A stretch of 64,000 nucleotides of DNA, taken from contig NW_020312817.1 in the NCBI RefSeq assembly GCF_003265705.1, positions 26,865,861-26,929,860 of the forward strand. Direction: 5' to 3'. Positions 1-12,900 of this stretch are shown in pieces; position 1 is the stretch's first letter, and the number at the start of each line of letters is the position of its first letter. The DNA is from Callorhinus ursinus. Taxonomy: Eukaryota > Chordata > Mammalia > Carnivora > Otariidae. The notes beneath the pieces were generated by a model. That model was given only the letters and a program-made list of their open reading frames with translations. It did no database searches and was not told the DNA's origin. The translations under genes and the position numbers were made by a program.

Positions 1-475
1 ATTAAAGAGATTTCGAGGTTGTTACCATACATAGGTAGTAGGTTAAACCATGTGAATGGATGTGATCACTATGAGAAAATAAGGTAGAAAAGAATCTTTT
101 TGTCTTTAGTCACTGCATCTAACCCAAGTGTGTATGTAATACTCTAATTCTTTTCTTTTTACAAGTTATACAATAAAATGTTAGAATACTATTAAAAGTG
201 CATACATAACATTTGTTCTTATTTGAAAATGTCTACCTTATCCTGTTACAGCTAAACTTTTTTGAAAATTTGATTTTACAGACTTTTTTTCTGTCATAGC
301 CTTGAAATTGTTCCTTCTACATGGTGAAGAAAAAAATGAATAATGAATTAATTAAATAAAAGAAGGACAAGTGGGGGAGAGTACTAAAGTTCAGTTATTG
401 TGATTTCTTACATTTAACTTGATCATAGAGAAGTAATAGACATTATTACAAAATAATTATTAAGAATAAAGATAG

Positions 476-666
476 GGCACTTGGATGGCTCAGTTGGTTA
501 AGCGTCTGCCTTCGGCTCAGGTCATGATCCTGGAGTCCCGGGATCAAGTCCCGCATCAGGCTCCCTGCTCTGCAGGGAGTCTGCTTCTTCCTCTGACCCT
601 CCCCCCTCTCATGCTCTCTCTCTCTCTCTCTCATTCTCTCTCTCAAATAAATCTTAAAAAAAAAAA
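476..666 (+). mobile_element. CAN-SINE (tRNA-derived), full length
   Basis: The head GGGCACTTGGATGGCTCAG is followed by an A-box-like and B-box-like tRNA region, a CT-rich run and an AAATAAATCTT-A(n) tail. An imperfect target duplication (AAGAATAAAGATA / AGAATAAGGAATA) flanks it. Confidence 0.92.
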
Positions 667-1084
667 AGAATAAGGAATAGTTCCCTTTATTACCTACATA
701 TTTAAAAATAAATTGCTTTTTAAGAATCTCTTGGTAAAAAGTCCAACAGAGTCATCCTGAGCAAACACCAGAAGTTTCCAAGTGCTGAATTTAACCTCTA
801 TTTAGCAGTATTTTGGTCTTTTAAGGCATGTTTATGATCTTTAGCCATATTTGATGATATATTTACGTGTGTCTATATTTTATCAATATAAAAACAAAAA
901 CAAGTAATCCAAAATTACTTAATTTTATCCGCTTCCGATAGCTTTTCACTACATTGCTTTCAAATAATAAAAGTCATGTGTCAGTATTTTTGCTTTTATA
1001 AATTTCTCTTACTGCTTTTAAGCAGTTTGATTATATGCCTTGTAGTTTTTTGTGGTTTTTTTGCAGATGCGGGTTTGTTGACTT

Positions 1085-2480
1085 TCTTGACTCTGGGTTT
1101 ATAGATTTCATCAAATTTTATTTATTTATTTTTTTAAAATATTGCCTCAAGTATTTTCTTTCTCCTTGTTTCTCTCCTCTCTTTGGGTAATTCCAGTTAC
1201 ACATTTTTAATAGGCCTCTTGAAGTTGTTTTACAGCTCACTGAAGCTCTGTTCATTTTTTCCCCCCAACTTTTGCCACTTCTCTTTATATATCTCCTTGT
1301 CCTTATCTAAAGTGTATAAGCTTTCCTCTATCATCTTAAACACACTGGTCTGTTTATATTGATTATTTTTTCCTTACTATGGATTGTATATTATTGCTTT
1401 TTTATTTGCCTAGAATTTTTTTTTTTTTTAAGAATTTATTTATTTGACAGACAGCGAGAGAGGGAACACAAGTAGGGGGACTGGGAGAGGGAGAAGCAGG
1501 CTTCCCGCTGAACAGGGAGCCCGATGCAGGACTCGATCCCAGGATCCTGGGATCATGACCTGAGCCGAAGGCAGACGCTTAACGACTGAGCCACCCAGGC
1601 GTCCCTATTTGCCTAGAAAATTTTATTGGATGCCAGGCAATGTGACTTCTACTTTTTTACTTCTTTTGGGTGCTCGATATTTTTGTGTTTTAATAAATAT
1701 TTTTTATTTTGTTTTGGGTTAAAGTTACAGTAACTGAAAACAGTGTTGCTTTTAGAGCCCACGTTTAAGTTTTATTAGGTAGACAAGAGCTGCTTTTAAT
1801 CTAGGGCAGAACTTATTGTGATGATGGAAGTTTTTTTTATAAACTTACACTGTCTGGTACAGTAGCTCTCAAGCACATGAAATGTGTTTGGTGATACTAA
1901 GGAACTAAATTTTTAATGAATTTAATTTTTAAAAGGTGCTATATTGGAATAGAAGTAGGGTACCACATTTGAAAATGAAGGTCTAGGGCTACTTTGGCCT
2001 CACTAATGAGGTAATACCCTTCTGAGAACTCTGTTAGGAATTCAGTAGGCATTGGGAACACTACATATTATAGCCCTCATTTTAGACCCTGGGGTTTGTC
2101 CCCTTGTTACTTTTTGAGAAGTACTTTCCTTGGCCTTTGGTGATTTCCTCATATAAAATGCTCAGAGACACTAGGTCTCTGGAGCTCTCTCTCTGCAGGT
2201 CTCTCCTCCCTGGCAGTGTGACCTAAAAACTGCAGCCAGCTGCTTTTGTCTTCCTGGGTTCCCAGTCCCTGTCCCCACCTTGGGTGACTCCTGAGTTGTG
2301 CCAGTCTGTGGCCTGGGAAGCTCTAAGCAATCAGCTGTAGAAGTCCTAGGGCTCGCCTCATCAGTTTTGACTCATGCAGGCATCCCTCTCCTGTCTTCCT
2401 AATGGCCATTGTCTGAAAACTACTTAATGCACTTTTCTAGTTTTTAGTTATTTCAGGTAGGAGAGTAAATCTGGTTTTTG
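1085..2480 (-). mobile_element. Old LINE-like remnant (low confidence)
   Basis: Stretches such as TTCTCTCCTCTCTTTGGGTA and TGAAGCTCTGTTCATTTTTT resemble antisense sequence of old mammalian L1-type repeats. A CAN-SINE (1416-1605) is inserted into it. The part near 1850-1985 instead resembles a small DNA-transposon relic related to the one at 35858-36012. Boundaries are uncertain. Confidence 0.35.
1416..1605 (-). mobile_element. CAN-SINE, full length, with target duplication
   Basis: Antisense copy: poly-T, AAGAATTTATTTATTTGACA body and a CCACCCAGGCGTCCC head end. An exact 13-bp duplication TATTTGCCTAGAA lies at 1403-1415 and 1606-1618. Confidence 0.95.
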
Positions 2481-2940
2481 TTATTTTATCTTGACCAGAA
2501 GTGGTAATCCAAACTAGAACAATTTAAACAACATTGAGAAAATGTTTCTTAGTGATATTTTTAAGTATTTGGCATTTGCTAGGATAACATTATGTTAAGT
2601 TCTTAGCACCTAATAATGATCTTTACTGGTTTTCCTGAAAATACTATGAATACTATGAATTAATTGTGTGAATTTTTTATTATTTAAGTATTTCATTCTG
2701 ACTTCTGTAACTCTTTTGCCATTTGGGGTTGCTTGGTTGTTTTTGGAAGAAAGTAAATGTATTGTTGCATTCTCTATTTATTGTTTATAGTATTTACAGA
2801 ATTTTTAAATTTCACAAAAAAATGGAACTCTCTAAAGGCAGTCTGCAGTTAGGAAGGAACTCCAGAAATTGAGATCACAGGGATATTTTCACACATTCAA
2901 AGAAAGCTAAAGAGTAGGAAATAATACAAAACATAATAAC

Positions 2941-3134
2941 TTTTTTTTAAAGATTTTATTTATTCATTTGACAGGGAGAGACACAGCGAGAGAGGGAACA
3001 CAAGCAGGGGGAGTGGGAGAGGGAGAAGCAGGGTCCCGGCGTAACAGGGAGCCTGATGTGGGGCTCAATCCCAGGACCCAGATTATGACCCAAGCCGAAG
3101 GCAGACGCTTAACGACTGAGCCACCCAGGCACCC
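2941..3134 (-). mobile_element. CAN-SINE, full length
   Basis: Antisense copy from a poly-T/AAAGATTTTATTTATTCATT start to CCACCCAGGCACCCT. No clear target duplication is left. Confidence 0.92.
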
Positions 3135-3349
3135 TCATTCCATGATTTTTTAATACCATGCTATATTCCAAGTAATGAAAGAAAACATTAATTCAAAGAA
3201 TTTATCTTATTAAAGTCCTTAGTATTTGTTTTTAAAGTATCTAAGTTCCCTAAGTTAAAAATAGCAAAACAAATCTTCATTACTGAAGTGTGTTCCTTTC
3301 TACTCCTGTTTGTAAAATAAGGAGTCTAATATAATGCTTTAGGATGAGT

Positions 3350-3500
3350 CCTCAGCTTGAATTCCATATTTGCCATTAATAGGTTAGGTCAGTAACCTTG
3401 CTAAAGCCTGTTTCCTTATTTTGAGAATAATATTCGTTCTTGATACTCATGTTGTGAGGACAAAATTACATGTTGGTGGCAGGCACATTGAACTGTGCCT
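3350..3500 (+). mobile_element. MIR SINE remnant
   Basis: The order TTGCCATTAATAGG, AACCTTGCTAAAGCCTGTTT, then CTTATTTTGAGAATAATA follows the MIR core and 3' region, strongly diverged. It is an old mammalian tRNA-derived SINE. Confidence 0.6.
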
Positions 3501-3800
3501 AAAATAAAGGAAATTTAGTGGTAATAGTTTCTCATTGCCTTGAGGTAATACCACTGTAATTTGTAATGTTTTCTAGAGATGGAAATTTAAGTATCCTGGC
3601 TTATGAACAGTGGTGATTCCATTACATTGATACCAGCAAGGATTGACTATTAGGCTTTACCTCATCAATTTCTTCTAAATGCATTTACATTCTGTCCATA
3701 TTAGTGATAATGTCTTGTGTAATCTTTGTTTTGAAATATTTGCAGCTTCCTTCTTAATGACTTTGAAAAGCAGTGTATTTTAGGTAATATTTTCTTACAG

Positions 3801-3932
3801 ATACCCCAAGTATCACTGCTAAACTAATTAGTGAACAGAAAGATGACAAAGAAAAGAAAAACCATGAAGAGAAAGAAAAAGTTAAGGCAGAAAATGGATT
3901 TCAGGACAATTACAGTGTTGTTGTTGCTTCAG
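3801..3932 (+). CDS. BIRC6: BIRC6 internal exon (lysine/glutamate-rich linker)
   Basis: The acceptor TTTTCTTACAG and donor GTATGC bound 132 nt. The first two bases complete a split codon and the last G starts the next. The peptide begins (D)[18 protein letters not shown] and continues as a highly charged Lys/Glu segment before [10 protein letters not shown], so it is probably a flexible linker in the giant scaffold. No catalytic motif is present. Confidence 0.95.
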
Positions 3933-6900
3933 GTATGCTTTCGGTTTTTTATAATGTTGATTTTGTTTGAGTTTTTTTTTTAAATATAAGAATATGTATT
4001 TATAGGAACGTCATGTAGTAAAAAGTATTAATGCAGAAAAGCTGACTTGTAGTGATGTTTTAATACTGGATGTAAAAACATTGCACCTGAAATCTGTTAC
4101 TCATTGGCAGTGTAATTATTACACTTATTTTATATCTGAAACTTAATATAGTTCATCAGATACTGAACATTTGTGAATTGTTTAGGTACTCCATTTAAAC
4201 TTGACAATGTACAGAGAATTGTACTCAATACTGTCAGGAGATGAAGACAGAATGGTCAAGATAACTGATCAATTTGGAGGATATTTTCTATAACATAATT
4301 GAGATGATTTTAGTTCAAAGAAGGTTTAGTCTATTACTTTTACTCCTCAAATAGGAGATCTCTGTATTGGTGGAATTTATTCTATTTCAGAGAAGAATTA
4401 ATGTGAGATTTCCTTCACATACACAAAAATACTTTCTAATAAATGGGCAGTCATCTCTATCTCAGAGACAGTAGAATTTAGCATTGTTTTTTACTCTCTT
4501 GAAAATAGTTACAAACGTGAAACCAAAATTCATGGTGTGTCATGAAGGGCAAATAAAATTGGGAGATAAAAATCAGAAGAAATATTTGTCTTTTGGCATT
4601 AGCTAGGAATGTGATGCTTTTTAAAAATATTGTAGAAATGCCCTTTTATTTCATTAGTGTGTTGGCTATCTATAGAATCTTCCTGATTCTTTTAGGGCTG
4701 AAATCCCAGTCTAAACGGGCTGTGTCAGCTACACCACCTCGTCCGCCATCCAGGAGAGGGAGGACAGTGCCTGATAAAATAGGAAGTGCTTCTTCAGGAG
4801 CGGAGACTGCCAACAAAATAATTACTGTCCCAGTGTTTCACCTGTTTCACAAACTCTTGGCAGGTAATGTTCACAATATTTAAAAATAAGAAAAAATTTT
4901 GAAGACATGTAATTACCAGATTCCTGTTTAATCAACTGCTTGTGATGAGATAAACATACAGTTCCCTCTAAAAAAAATGAGAAGAAAAGGAGTAACCTTT
5001 TACATGTCCTTTTTAACATTATAATGTTGCATATTTACAGCTTACTAGTTTCCTAAATTTTGCTGTCAGTGTGCTATAAAATCAGTAAAACTAATATTTC
5101 AAAGAGTTCATAACAAGTTGTATAGGAAGCAGTGTGAGGCAGATTTTGAAGAACTGATTATAGTAGTGGAATTCTTTGCCATACCACTGATAGTTAAGCA
5201 ATATTTTCTCCGTAGGTGATACATATTCTTTGACCAGTATACTTTCCATTGGTCAAGGTGACATCCAATTTATCTCCATTTTTGTGCTATATTGTTATAA
5301 TCAAATTGCCAACTAACTTTGAAAGGATTTTCCTTCTTAGCTTTATGTTATTGATTTATAGCAGAGATCAACATATGGCCAGCAGACTGAATCCCTCTCT
5401 ATTAAAAAATATTTTTTAAAGTTTATTTTTTTTTAAGATTTTATTTATTTTAGAGAGAGAGCTCAAGCAGGGGGAGGGGCAGAGGGAGAGAAAATCTCAA
5501 ACTGACTTGGTGTTGAGTATGGAGCCTGATGTGGGGCTCAATCCCACGACCCTACAATCATGACCCGAGCTAAAATCCAGAGTCAGACGCTTAACCAACT
5601 GAGCCACCCAGGCTCCCCTCTATCTGTAATAAGGCTTTATTGAAATACAGCTATGCCCATTTATTTGTATATCGTCCATAGCTGTTTTCATGCCACGGTG
5701 GTAGAGTTAGTAGTTACAGCAGAGACCATATAGTGTTCCTAGCTTAAAATATTTATTATCTGGCCTTTTAGGGAAAAGATTTTGCCAACCAGATTTGTAG
5801 GAATGTCTGTTTCTTTGTTTCTTGCTATGGCTCAGAAGATCTTGGTGGGATTTGGTTAGTGACTAATACTTTCTAAAGACAATACTGTTCACATGTATCA
5901 GAAATAGATTTCTGTAAACTCCATGTGCTGATTTTAAATTGTGTCAGAATCAGACGCTTAAGGTGCAGTTCAGTAAAAATAGTAACTAACTGACTAAATC
6001 AAACCAAGTAAATGTCTCCCTCTTGGATTCTAGATTTAACTTAGTTATGTCATTTTTAGGCCAGCCATTGCCAGCAGAAATGACGCTTGCCCAACTCTTA
6101 ACTCTCCTTTATGACCGAAAACTTCCTCAAGGTTACCGTTCAATAGACCTGACTGTTAAATTGGGATCTAGAGTTATCACAGACCCAAGTCTGTCAAAAA
6201 CAGACTCTTTTAAAAGGTTACACCCTGAGAAAGGTATGTATGTGATATTCCTTTAAAATTACAGACCATGATCCAAGAAGTAGCGATTTCTGTAGCTGAT
6301 GACTTAATTTACTTTGTTTTTATTATATCAAGCTAACAAAGTATTTTTCTTTGTGACGGAATTATTTATAGATATAAAAGATTGCTATTGTTTTCACTAG
6401 AAATTAATCTTAATTTCTCTTACAGCATCACTTATTTTATGAACACGTATGCTTTATTGTTAGCCTTTTGCATTCTCTAGTAAATTTTAGAATACTTCCT
6501 TTGCTCGGTTTTCAGGAGAATTATTTGGGGGTTTTCTAGTGTTTATAGAATCTAGTTAAGTGTAAACATTACTAACCTTTCGGTTTTCTTTGGTGAGTGA
6601 TTCAAAGTTAAATCAATATGGTGTAATTTTTTTTTAATATTTTATTTACTTGATACAGAGAGATAGCAAGAGCAGGAACACAAGCAGGGGGAGTGGGAGA
6701 GGGAGAAGCAGGCTTCCTGCTGAGCAGGGAGCCTGATGTGGGACTCAGTCCCAGGACCCTGGGATCATGAACTGAGCCGAAGGCAGACGCTTAATGCCTG
6801 AGCCACCCAGGCACCCAGTATGGTGTAATTTTTAGTTTTCAGTATGAGAAGTCATTTGTTGGTATTCAGTTTTTCCTAATTGGATACTTCAGAACATGAT

Positions 6901-9900
6901 GTACATATGTTAGTATTTACTTTGATTCTCTGCAGACTTACTTATTTTTACATACATTATAACTTACAGATATGCCCTAAAGGACAATGCTTCTCAAACT
7001 CAAAAAATATGCTTATAAATTACCTATAGAACACTGTTAAGATGCAGATTCTTATTCAGTAGGTCAGGGGTGGGACCTGAGATTCTACATTTCAGAAGCT
7101 CTTAGATGATGCCAGTGCTCGTATGCCAATGACTACACTTTGAGTAGCAGGACTTTGAGAGGCAACATCAGAAATCATTTAAAAATTACTGTAGCATCTA
7201 GCCTTAAAGCTTTATCTGAATAACCTAAGATATTTATGCTCTTTTGTTGAGAGGTGACAATAAGATCTGCTTTGTAAATGAAAGATTATTATAAAAAGAG
7301 ACCGTTTCTCACCTGTTACTTGTAATTTATTGTTCTAGATCATGGAGACTTACTTGGTAGCTGTCCAGAAGATGAGGCTCTCACTCCAAGTGATGAATGT
7401 ATGGATGGGATATTGGATGAATCTTTACTTGAAACCTGTCCCATTCAGTCACCATTACAAGTTTTTGCAGGAATGGGTGGACTGGCTCTTATTGCAGAAA
7501 GACTACCCATGCTGTATCCAGAAGTAATTCAACAAGTAAGATAAGATTCCTAATTGAATGTATCATTCCACGGCAAAGCCCTTTGTTCTCTTTTATTGCT
7601 TTTTTAAAAAAACTCACTTGTGTTAACCTTTTGGGAGTACCCTTTCCCTTACACTCCTTGAGCATCATATAATTTCAAAGGTCAGCCTGTGCAGAGCTTT
7701 GTGAGAATTAGTTGGTACCAAAAAAATGCTGAAGGCCAAGCACATTTGCCAAACTCATTACACTGCAGCATTTTACCTTGATTTTATGGTTGTCACACTG
7801 TAGTATTTTTATTTTTGTGTTTCTTCGGACATATTAATTATGGATATTACTGGAAATGGGAGAGTAAGATGATAGCGTATACTGCTACCCAAATGCATTG
7901 TCTTTTTGTTTAACTGTTTTTCCTGTTTTAGGTACCATTTCTATTTCAGGTAGCTTTAAAAACATACTGCTTTAACCTCTTTACTATTAATGTTGCTATT
8001 ATGGATGTATGTATTTTCAGTGCTCTTTTATTAATGTGGAGGGAGTATGGCTCATGGAAAGTTGTAATTACAAAGCACTTTTTGTTTACTGAATGAAGTA
8101 GGGGAATTATTTCCTGTAATTTCATGTACTTAGTGTTATAGTTTCCTAGGGCTGCTGCAACAAAGGACCACAAACTGAATGGCCTAAAACAACAGAAATT
8201 TATTCTTTTACAGTGTAGGGAAGCTGTAAGTCTGAAATCAGGTTGTCACCAGACCCATGGTCCCTGTGCAGGATTCCCTCTGGGGAAGAATCCATCCTTG
8301 TCTCTTCTTAGCCACTGGTGGTTGCTGGCACTTGGCATTCATTGGCTTGTAGCTGCACCAGTCCGATTTCTGCGTGTATTTTCACACGGCCATCTTTCTC
8401 TTCAAAGACATCGAAGACAGTTGTCACAGATTTAGGATCCACCCTCATCCATCTGCAGGGACCCTACTTCCATACTGATGTAGAGTAATAAATGAATTAA
8501 TAAATAGGTGGAGAAGAAGGGAACATTTTTACCTACAGTTCAGGGCCAACTAATAAATGTAGAAGGAATGATGGAAAGTCACCGTTTGGCACCCAATGTA
8601 ATAATTACTGTTTTAGGCAAGAATTTTTAAAATGCTAATTCTAATTGATCAAAGTTTGGGGAGAAACGATACATAGCCTCAAAGACTCTGTCTATAGATT
8701 CTTAACTAATTATAAAGGATAATTATAAATAAATATATGAATGTATATCTAAAGTAGAAATACTTGGCAGATACCACCATACTCATGATATAATTTAATT
8801 CCTGATGATTTGGAAGCTTTTTAAAAATATGTCCCTTTATTGGTCCTTTTATTCCTGTATTTGAAAGCGATTGTTTAAAATCACATCTTTAATTTGAACC
8901 TAATGTTGAAACACACAAATAGCCAAGCAAAAACTTTCTTTTTTTTTTTTAGGTGAGTGCTCCAGTGGTAACTTCTACCACTCAGGAAAAGCCAAAAGAT
9001 AGTGATCAGTTTGAGTGGGTGACCATTGAACAGTCAGGGGAATTAGTTTATGAAGCACCAGAAACCATTGCAGCTGAACCTCCACCTATCAAATCAGCAG
9101 TACAGACCATGTCTCCCATTCCTGCCCATTCTTTGGCTGCTTTTGGGTTATTTCTTCGTCTTCCGGGCTATGCTGAAGTCCTACTGAAAGAGAGAAAACA
9201 CGCCCAGTGCCTTCTGCGACTGGTATTGGGAGTGACGGATGATGGAGAAGGAAGTAAGTGTTTAGAATTATTAATGAAATTTAACATAGGTTGTGTAAAA
9301 GTTATTCAGATCAGTGCTTATTATTCATTACTTATTTCTTTCACAGGAAAGCTACTAGATCATTTGTTCTTGGTAGTTTCATTCTAATGATACATATAAC
9401 AAACCCTAAAGAATCTTCGTTTTCATTACTTTTCCATTCAAAATGTACTTATTGTTTACAAAACTGCTGGGCATCATCAGAGGCAGTTAAAAATGAAGCA
9501 GCTATTTAGATCCTGCCCTCATGTAGCTAATGTTCTCCAGTAGTAGCAACAAGCAGTATATATAAGCATAGACTTAACAAGTTACAAAAGACTTGGAAGA
9601 AGTACAGTATTGTGAAAGCTCACAGGTATGAGACTCTTTCCTTACTACCCAGCTATGTGAATAAAGTTAGCGGAGTAATTTTAGTAGGGCCTTGAAGGAT
9701 AGTCTATTTAAATAGGCTGAGATGAGCTAGAAAGAAGATGATTTGAGCAGTGTTTATGTGCTCAGATTAAATGAGAGAGGATAAGTTAGCTGATGAAAAT
9801 TTACATAAAAAAGCACTGAGGGCTCATTCTAAAAACTGCTATTGATAACAGATTATGGAAAGTCTTATTAAGAACTTCAGATTTTAGGGCGCCTGGGTGG

Positions 9901-12900
9901 CTCAGTTGGTTAAGTGACTGCCTTTGGCTCAGATCATGATCCTGGCATCCCAGGATCGAGTCCCGCATTGTGCTCCCTGCTCAGCAGGGAGTCTGCTTCT
10001 CCCTCTGACCCTCCCCCCTCTCATGTGCTTTCTCTCTCTGTCAAATAAATAAATAAAATCTTAAAAAAAAAAAAGAACTTCAGATTTTTTTCTGAATAGT
10101 AATGAAAATTTATTAAAACATATGAACCAAGTCATGATATGATGATAATCTTTCTTAAGAAAGTGAATCTGGAAGCAGTGTTTAGACAAAAGAGAACAGA
10201 ATGTGGAAAGTAACATTATATAATTTATTTTGTAATATATTACAGAATAAGAATAAAAAAAGATAGTAGGAAGGGAAAAAATGAAGGGGGGAAATCAGAG
10301 GGGGAAATGAACCATGAGAGACTATGGACTCTGAGAAACAAACTGAGGGTTCTAGAGGGGAGGGGGTGGGCAATGGGTTAGCCTGGTGATGGGTATTAAA
10401 GAGGGCACGTATTGAATGGAGTGCTGGGTGTTATACGCAAACAATGAATCATGGAACACTACATCAAAAACTAATGATGTAATGTATAGTGATTAACATA
10501 ACATAATAAAATAAAATTTAAAAAAAAGTTATGGCAATTGTTTCCATTGGGCTGGCAATTTTATTTAATATAAAGGAACATAAAAGAAAAGTCATTAATT
10601 TAGGGTAGCCTAGCAAGTAGATTTTCAATCAGCTTACCTGTAATTATTCAGTTAATACCCATTCCATCTGAAAATTAATTGTTCTTAATTTTAAAATCAC
10701 ATGGTTTTGATTAGAGCTGAAATCTGTCACATGCCAGTTAGAATACTGTTAAACCCTTACTACAAAGTATATTTAATCTAATAAAACTATGTGAATTTAT
10801 TTGTGGATCCAGTAACTCTGAAGCTATTGAATATTCAAAGTACATATTTTACAAAAAGCACATTCTTTTGAATTTTCATGTTGATGGAATTCTTAAAAAA
10901 TGGTGACATTGGGACACCTGGGTAGCTCAGTCAGTTAAGCATCTGCCTTTGGCTCAGGTCATGATTCCAGAGTTCTGGAATCAAGTCCTGCATTGGGCTC
11001 CCTGCTCAGCAGGATGCCTGCTTCTCCCTCTGCCTGCCACTCCCCCTGCTTGTATGCACACTTATTGCTGTATCTCAAATAAAAAATAAAAGCTTTAAAA
11101 AAAAATGGTGACATTATTTTAAATGTTTTTCTAATAACTTATTAAATTACATATTATAAATAGTCTTGGTTGTTTGGTTTCATATGTAAACTATATACCT
11201 ATTTCAGTAGATCAGGAATTTTTTTTAATTTAAGTAGATAAAGAGATACATTTTATTTTGGTACTCTATCACAAAATGATAGGTGTAACCCTAAGCAGAA
11301 AATTGTCTTTATATCATTTCACCCTTTTTTTTAGTGAATATACAATGAATGTTTATTAAAAAGTATAGTACTGATATCTGTTGTCTCATCCACTGTTCAT
11401 ATAGTGGTGGTTTTTATTTTGGTTTGGTTTGGGTTTTTTGTGTTTAACATTCCTTTCTAAAGCTAGATGTAGTAGCAAATTATATCACAGACCGAATAAA
11501 ATGGTTTCACTCTTTCGTTACCTGTTCATGGTGGAAACTATTCCCGAGGCAATCAGGAACTTTCAGTGCTTCTATTTTAGTTGTTAGGTTTCCGTTCAGT
11601 TTCTCATTTATAATAATATTGATATAGTCTATATTATCATATGAATATATTTCAACTTTTGTTTACATATACTGTGTCTTAAAGAGATTTTCCAGATACT
11701 TCTTATTATTAAACTTCCAGATATTATTCTATTTGTGGTCTTTGGGTTTTTTTTTTTAAATAAATTTAATGATAGATGTTGTGTTGTCACTATTAATTTG
11801 TGACCTGTATATTGTTATTGTGTTCTTAAATATTTTTAATTTTGAGTTCTCTTTTCTTAATCTAGGTCATATTCTGCAGTCTCCATCAGCCAATGTGCTT
11901 CCAACTCTTCCTTTCCATGTCCTTCGTAGCTTGTTTAGCACTACACCATTGACAACTGACGATGGTGTACTTCTAAGGCGGATGGCATTGGAAATTGGAG
12001 CACTACACCTCATTCTTGTCTGCCTCTCTGCTCTGAGCCACCATGCCCCACGAGTTCCAAACTCTAGTCTCAATCAAGCAGAGGTAGGTTTGTTTTAATT
12101 ATTTAGATTATGAAAAAGGTAAGTTAAATTCATGGAGTATAGAATAGGGTTTTTCTGAAATAATGAGATTCGTGTATTCCTTTTTTGTTTCTAAAAGGGT
12201 ATTTAAAAGAGAAACTATGAACTAAGTTTTTTCTTCCCTCTTAGGCTCTTTTAGAAACCATAAGTTAATCCATCTACTTGAAAAACAAAGATTTAATAGC
12301 TTAAGAAGCTTTCCCATTTACCAGGATATGCTGAATTTATACTGTGGTCTCTCTAGAAAATCCAAAAATAATTAATGGTATAAGTGAGTTTAATGAGGAT
12401 ACAGTATCCAGGTTTAGTACTTAAAATAAGTTACTTCTGGGGCACCTGGGTGGCTCAGTCATTAAGCATCTGCCTTCAGCTCAGGTCATGATCCCAGGGT
12501 CCTGGAATCGAGCCCCACATCGGGCTCCCTGCTCTGCGGGAGGCCTGCTTCTCCCTCCCCCACTCCCCCTGCTTGTGTTCCCTCTCTCGCTTTCTCTCTC
12601 TCTCTCTCTCTCTCAAATAAATAAAATCTTTAGAAAAATAAATAAAATAAGTTACTTCTGTATACTAGCAAGAAACATAAAATGAACTTTTTTTTTATTA
12701 AATAACATCAGTAATGTTATTCTACTATTAACTGTTTATATGGTAATGAAATTATCATTCATTTAACAGTTTATCTTATTAAATGTGAAAGATGGCATTT
12801 TCAGTCATTTATCCATAAAACTAAATTGCAGGTCAATTTATGAAAGTGTTGTACACAGTTTTCTTCCTTAGAAAATATTCCCATTAAAAGAAATGAAAAG

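Larger units (their letters stand above)
1..3800 (+). other. BIRC6: BIRC6 intron, 3' part
   Basis: No exon is seen upstream of 3801. The stretch holds CAN-SINEs at 476-666, 1416-1605 and 2941-3134, a degraded MIR around 3350-3500, and old LINE-like sequence around 1085-2480. The remainder is AT-rich with nothing recognisable. The intron ends in a TTTTCTTACAG acceptor. Confidence 0.8.
4864..6059 (+). other. BIRC6: BIRC6 intron
   Basis: A 1,196-nt intron with GTAATG donor and CATTTTTAG acceptor. It holds an old MER-like repeat (about 5360-5795) interrupted by a CAN-SINE (5425-5619). The rest is unremarkable AT-rich sequence. Confidence 0.85.
6234..7338 (+). other. BIRC6: BIRC6 intron
   Basis: A 1,105-nt intron with one CAN-SINE (6632-6816) and a MER5A-like relic (6990-7153). 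Acceptor TTGTTCTAG. Confidence 0.85.
9254..11865 (+). other. BIRC6: BIRC6 intron
   Basis: A 2,612-nt intron carrying two CAN-SINEs (9886-10073, 10911-11099) and an L1 3' end (10251-10527). The rest is AT-rich and unassigned. Donor GTAAGT, acceptor CTTAATCTAG. Confidence 0.85.

Noticed and set aside
485..673. Open frames over SINEs (also 16653-16916, 27833-28033, 34360-34716, 53812-54012, 63033-63302)
   Set aside because: They share the same [18 protein letters not shown] translation of the CAN-SINE head and CT-rich body; they are repeat translations, not genes.
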